The notes under the pieces: generated by a model
The model's input: only the letters and a program-made list of their open reading frames with translations
Told to the model about the DNA's origin: nothing
The model's database searches: none
Origin: Nemertoderma westbladi
Taxonomy: Eukaryota > Xenacoelomorpha > Nemertodermatida > Nemertodermatidae
Reading direction: 5' to 3'
NCBI GenBank assembly: GCA_032718475.1
Contig: JAUCBJ010004705.1
Span: 1 to 45,416 of the forward strand
DNA length: 45,416 bases
Translations under genes and position numbers: made by a program
Shown: piece by piece, positions 42,264 to 45,416 of the stretch
How positions within the stretch are numbered: position 1 is the stretch's first letter
Layout: the number at the start of each line of letters is the position of its first letter

Positions 42264-43028
42264 ATGGCGAAATCGTTAACTGATTTACGACGTATGAGTA
42301 CCTCTCAACTATACAAAGTTAACAAAGACGAGCTAGTAAAGGCTATACTAGATGCTGACCAACCAACTGTACAGCAAAACCCCACTTTACTAGCTGATTT
42401 CGAAGCAATTCTAGATACCAAAATTAGAGCTCTCGAATCATCGTTTAAACAACAACTTATCGAAGAAAGGAAAATAAAAAACGATGAAATTGAATTGTTA
42501 CGAGATGAACAAGCGACACTCAAAAACATCGTATTACAACAGCAAATTTTTATAGAGTCCATGTCGAGGGAACGTCGCTCCTGCAACCTCATAGTTCGTG
42601 GTTTGCCTGAAGAAGACACTCCTCTATCAATTGGCAACGCGACGGCATCCACCACTGAAGATAAGGTTGCTCTTGTTCTGCAAGCAATTGGAGTTGCCGA
42701 GAAACCACGTAGCTGCTCGCTGCTAGGGAAAACTCAAGTAGCTAATCGTAACCGACCTGTATTGCTGAAGTTCAACTCAAACTCCGAAAAAGCTGCATGT
42801 TTCTCAAAGCGATCCGAGCTTAAAGAAAATACTAACCTGGTCAAGGTGTTCTTCAGCTTCGACGACCCACCCCTCACTGCTAAAGAAAATTACCAGCTTC
42901 GAGCTAAGGCAAAGCAGCTTAGAGAAGAAGACATAACTAAAACTAACGACGTTAAAATACGTGGAGGTAAGCTACTTCTGAACAACCAGGTAGTAGATCA
43001 ATTCAATCTGGTGAATCAGATTTTTTAA
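42264..43028 (+). CDS. LINE ORF1 protein (254 aa), RNA-binding
   Basis: Intact frame from the first ATG after the 55-bp array. Residues about 40-110 are charged and heptad-like (coiled coil, for multimerisation), leading into RRSCNLIVRGLPEEDTPLS (about 104-122), the start of an RRM-like domain seen in ORF1 proteins of CR1/L2/Jockey-type elements. VLQAIGVAEKP, RPVLLKFNSNSEKAACFSKR and YQLRAKAKQLREE complete it. It would bind LINE RNA as a nucleic-acid chaperone. There is no CCHC knuckle. ORF2 begins at once downstream in the -1 frame, overlapping the ORF1 stop. An intact ORF1 with a 5' array suggests the LINE was recently active before ORF2 was interrupted. Confidence 0.85.
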   Translation: MAKSLTDLRRMSTSQLYKVNKDELVKAILDADQPTVQQNPTLLADFEAILDTKIRALESSFKQQLIEERKIKNDEIELLRDEQATLKNIVLQQQIFIESMSRERRSCNLIVRGLPEEDTPLSIGNATASTTEDKVALVLQAIGVAEKPRSCSLLGKTQVANRNRPVLLKFNSNSEKAACFSKRSELKENTNLVKVFFSFDDPPLTAKENYQLRAKAKQLREEDITKTNDVKIRGGKLLLNNQVVDQFNLVNQIF

Positions 43029-43218
43029 AACGAGCACCAAGTATACAACAACTTAAACTGAATGTATTATTCTGGAATGTAAATAACCGCACTACTCGAA
43101 TATTAAAAAACTTTGTAAACTGTTTAAACGATTATGATTTAATATTCTTATTTGAAACAGGCCACAACACAGCAGGTTGTGAACTACCAAAAGGATTCGT
43201 TAATATTACACCAAATAT
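43020..43218 (+). pseudogene. LINE ORF2 endonuclease start, interrupted
   Basis: In the -1 frame relative to ORF1 the sequence reads NVLFWNVNNRT, the typical first strand and catalytic Asn of an APE-type endonuclease, then LNDYDLIFLFETG with the catalytic Glu. Only about 60 codons survive before the 1.1-kb repeat begins at 43219 and ends the frame. The rest of the LINE may lie outside the window. Confidence 0.78.
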
Positions 43219-44312
43219 GTTCGCGCTTTCAGACCTTTAGCAGTTTAACCTGCCAATTTTAGGTGTCCTCTTGTTTATAAATCGACTTTAGCCTATAACA
43301 AGTATTTAGTGCACATGAAGTAACATTAGCCGAAGCCAGTCTATGCGCGATCATTCACCCACAGTTAAGGGAGACTGGATTCGGGTGCTTTGAAATTTAT
43401 TGCGTTGCAGACCTACTGTATTATTCGATTGATCGTTACTATATAATCTCTGACAATATTATTCACTTTCGGGGAAATATTAACAGTTCCTTTAGGACGT
43501 GGCGCTTTAAGTATAAAACAGAGTTATGACTTACACTAAACACAACTAGATGGCTACTGATTTTCGTAAATAGCGCATTCTTTAGGAGATGCTTTATTAT
43601 CTGTCACACTACTGCATACGACTTCACACTGCTGCACACTGATCTGCCGACCGTCACTGAATTTGATCATATATAAGGAGGATAGCAACTGACACATGTA
43701 GGGATTATGAAATAGCATTTAATTCACACTAAAACCACTATAATGTATGTCGCAATTGCTACAGGTAACCGGTCCCTCTTACCTTCAGTAATCAAGAAGA
43801 TTGGGGTTTTATGATTATTTATCGGTATTCTCCAAATATAACAACATATCCATCAACATATAACAATTAATAACAGACAGTAAAAAGAAGTAAAATAATG
43901 CAGTTTGGTATGCGTTGCAGTACCGCAGGTGCCAAGTGACCAGTTGTTATGATAATAGATTTACGTTCTTATAATCAAAGCCGTCTAATGTTGGCCAAAG
44001 TCTGAAACTTCTACAGAAGCACAGAATTATTTCCAAGCCGATGTTCCGAGGCTCAGAAAGGTAAACAAAAACCGTAATGCATTGCGCGGTTTTCCGTTCC
44101 GATGTTCCACGTTTACAGTAAATCAGCTGACAGATTTCGTCATCTGAGTTCCAGTCTTTTAGAGTATTAGGCGCATTGCGGCAGAAAATGGCTTATTATG
44201 TCCGCTAAAACACCCACACGGTACATTGCGGAGAAAATGGCTTGTTATGTCCGCTAAAACACCTACACGGCATATTGCTGAGAAAATGACTGGTTATATC
44301 CGCAAAAGCTTT
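43219..44312 (-). repeat. 1.1-kb dispersed repeat, minus-strand copy (3' tail of an unrecognised element)
   Basis: Non-coding, matches 21836-22942 in inverse orientation. On the minus strand it follows the Cys/His-rich and basic frames without a boundary, so it looks like the 3' non-coding tail of one element that ends at AAAGCGCGAAC. It cuts the LINE ORF2. Its start holds three 49-bp tandem units with GTGTTTTAGCGGACATAA (about 44170-44312). Confidence 0.75.
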
Positions 44313-44367
44313 TACACCGCAAATATAAAAAATCACAGTTTCTAAAATACAAAAATACTCTAAACAG

Positions 44368-44772
44368 TTAGTCTTTCTTATGCGAACGGCGTTTATGCAG
44401 TTTTTTGAGGCTAGCAAGGGTCCTTTTCTCTTTGGGGCGAGCCACTTTACTAGGAGGGCTATAACTCCTGGGTGAAGGGTGCAATACAATTGCATCGGAA
44501 GGTTTAGGATTACGGTCGGTGTATCTGCTGGTCGAGGTACCCGGTTGATTGATATCAACCTCAGTGGAACGAGGTCGAACAACCTTCAGAGCGCGTTTCA
44601 GGACAGCAGCTCTTACTGGTCCCTGACGAGTCGTCTGCACGAGAGCGGTAGGTGGACCGTGAGTAGTGAGAAATTTCCTCGGTTTGATGGTTCTTTCTAA
44701 CTCGCGTTCTCGGGCTCTATATTCATAGGGTCGTCTATGAACTGTAGTTCTGGATGCGAGTTGATGAACAAG
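44368..44772 (-). CDS. Basic C-terminal frame of the unrecognised element
   Basis: A 134-codon open frame without an ATG, in the -1 frame relative to the zinc-knuckle protein and overlapping its last 75 bp. It is rich in Arg/Lys/Pro/Ser and ends KRTLASLKKLHKRRSHKKD. Nothing in it was recognised. It may be reached by frameshift from the upstream frame, use a non-AUG start, or be the remains of a C-terminus displaced by an indel. No canonical slippery heptamer was seen in the overlap. A strongly basic tail suits nucleic-acid binding. Confidence 0.45.
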   Translation of the reverse strand, partial: LVHQLASRTTVHRRPYEYRARERELERTIKPRKFLTTHGPPTALVQTTRQGPVRAAVLKRALKVVRPRSTEVDINQPGTSTSRYTDRNPKPSDAIVLHPSPRSYSPPSKVARPKEKRTLASLKKLHKRRSHKKD

Positions 44773-45416
44773 TCACCATATTCCGGATCTTGATGAATGA
44801 AGTTGATCAAGTTATAGGAATTAAGATCATTGGGATTAATGTTCCTGAGATATTTACGAACAAATTTGGTCGAAATATTCTCGCCAACACGCTTCATTAG
44901 TTCGTAACTCGGTGTGCGAGATTTTTGTTCAACGGACGCAAATAGATACGGGTGGAACGCATAAACTCCTTCGTAGGCACGTCCAGGGTAATAGCGATGA
45001 CATGACTCACAATGTAAATCTGCGTTCGCTTCCCAGGCTCGGATGTAGCGTAGGGTAATCATTTCATCTACGCTTTCCAGATCGCGGTTGAAAGGGCAAT
45101 CAAAACTTGCATGTCCTTTAAACTGACAATGATGGCATTGAGTCATAAATTGGGGGCAGACTGCGAAAATGTGCAAGTTATTGAGTCTACAATACGCACA
45201 ATAGATCTCCATCGTAGGCTGTTTATGGAAGTAGGAGCAGGGTACGTTGGAGTCCACTGGGGTGAAATGGTCTCGAGATGCGCACAATCGGCAACGTTTC
45301 CTAGAGACATAATTGGCATGCCGATAATCGTACGCAGTGAGACATTGTGGTCCTTGATACCATTCCAAGACGTAGTCGTTGTCACTGCTCCGGGGCGCTG
45401 TGGGCTGAATCTCCTC
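44697..45416 (-). CDS. Cys/His-rich zinc-knuckle protein, C-terminal part (open at window edge)
   Basis: Minus strand, open to the right edge, so the N-terminus is outside. In the visible 239 codons three Cys/His clusters follow each other. The third, CHHCQFKGHASFDC, fits C-x2-C-x4-H-x4-C, the retroviral-type zinc knuckle; CAYCRLNNLHIFAVC is C-x2-C-x5-H-x4-C; CRLCASRDH opens the first. A further CESCHRYYPGR lies downstream, then a less structured C-terminus. Gag-like or other nucleic-acid-binding function is inferred from the knuckle only; no integrase, RT or protease is visible. It is followed by the basic frame and the 1.1-kb tail, hence part of a mobile element whose class I cannot name. 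Confidence 0.6.
   Translation of the reverse strand, partial: EEIQPTAPRSSDNDYVLEWYQGPQCLTAYDYRHANYVSRKRCRLCASRDHFTPVDSNVPCSYFHKQPTMEIYCAYCRLNNLHIFAVCPQFMTQCHHCQFKGHASFDCPFNRDLESVDEMITLRYIRAWEANADLHCESCHRYYPGRAYEGVYAFHPYLFASVEQKSRTPSYELMKRVGENISTKFVRKYLRNINPNDLNSYNLINFIHQDPEYGDLFINSHPELQFIDDPMNIEPENAS

Overview
The window is AT-rich metazoan nuclear DNA dominated by transposable elements. No operons, bacterial genes, rRNA or CRISPR arrays are visible. Single-exon animal-type genes, tRNA-derived SINEs, non-LTR (LINE) elements with (TAG)n tails, and Harbinger, MULE, hAT and Ty3/gypsy remnants suggest a marine invertebrate. The taxon cannot be fixed from sequence alone.

Two open host-type genes stand out. 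At 3456-4877 (+) a 473-residue intronless protein joins an N-terminal C3HC4 RING finger, preceded by a myristoylation-type start, to an apolipoprotein-L-like hydrophobic helical domain. At 31796-32866 (+) lies an intronless type II membrane glycosyltransferase of family GT31 (beta-1,3-galactosyltransferase-like). The rest is mobile DNA, much of it nested and datable from target-site duplications (TSDs) read directly from the sequence.

Layout. 1-2740: AT-rich, with a hairpin and a tRNA-derived SINE. 2741-3356: a MITE with an 8-bp TSD that carries fifteen 22-bp palindromic repeats and ends 99 bp before the RING-ApoL start codon. 5537-7094: a MULE with terminal arrays of a TAGTTCTAA motif and a truncated transposase. 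7372-8305: a 0.93-kb foldback. 9369-9625: a SINE with a 16-bp TSD. 9838-12330: LINE 3' scraps and satellites of 22, 38 and about 21 bp. 12362-18925: a LINE graveyard in which copy B (14002-18925, minus strand, 13-bp TSD) is itself split by a second-family LINE (15336-17355, plus strand, 12-bp TSD) with an open 667-codon reverse transcriptase frame. 19-28 kb: minisatellites, GCGAGCGAAGCGAGCG-type repeats, a 1.1-kb repeat whose inverted partner lies at 43.2-44.3 kb, and a SINE.

27.9-45.4 kb: a foldback; a 3.2-kb Harbinger element (28287-31518) with transposase and Myb-like genes, each lightly broken; the GT31 gene; a 1.44-kb hAT (34325-35764) with an 8-bp TSD; a Ty3/gypsy pol relic (35870-39530) interrupted by two related MITEs, one of which holds a 210-bp palindrome; a decayed second-family LINE (39541-41115); and a LINE with 55-bp tandem repeats upstream of an intact ORF1 (42264-43028), whose ORF2 is cut by an unrecognised element. 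That element runs off the right edge and encodes a cysteine/histidine-rich zinc-knuckle protein (44697-45416, minus strand) followed by a basic frame. It is the least explained coding region here; the RING-ApoL fusion is the most interesting host gene.
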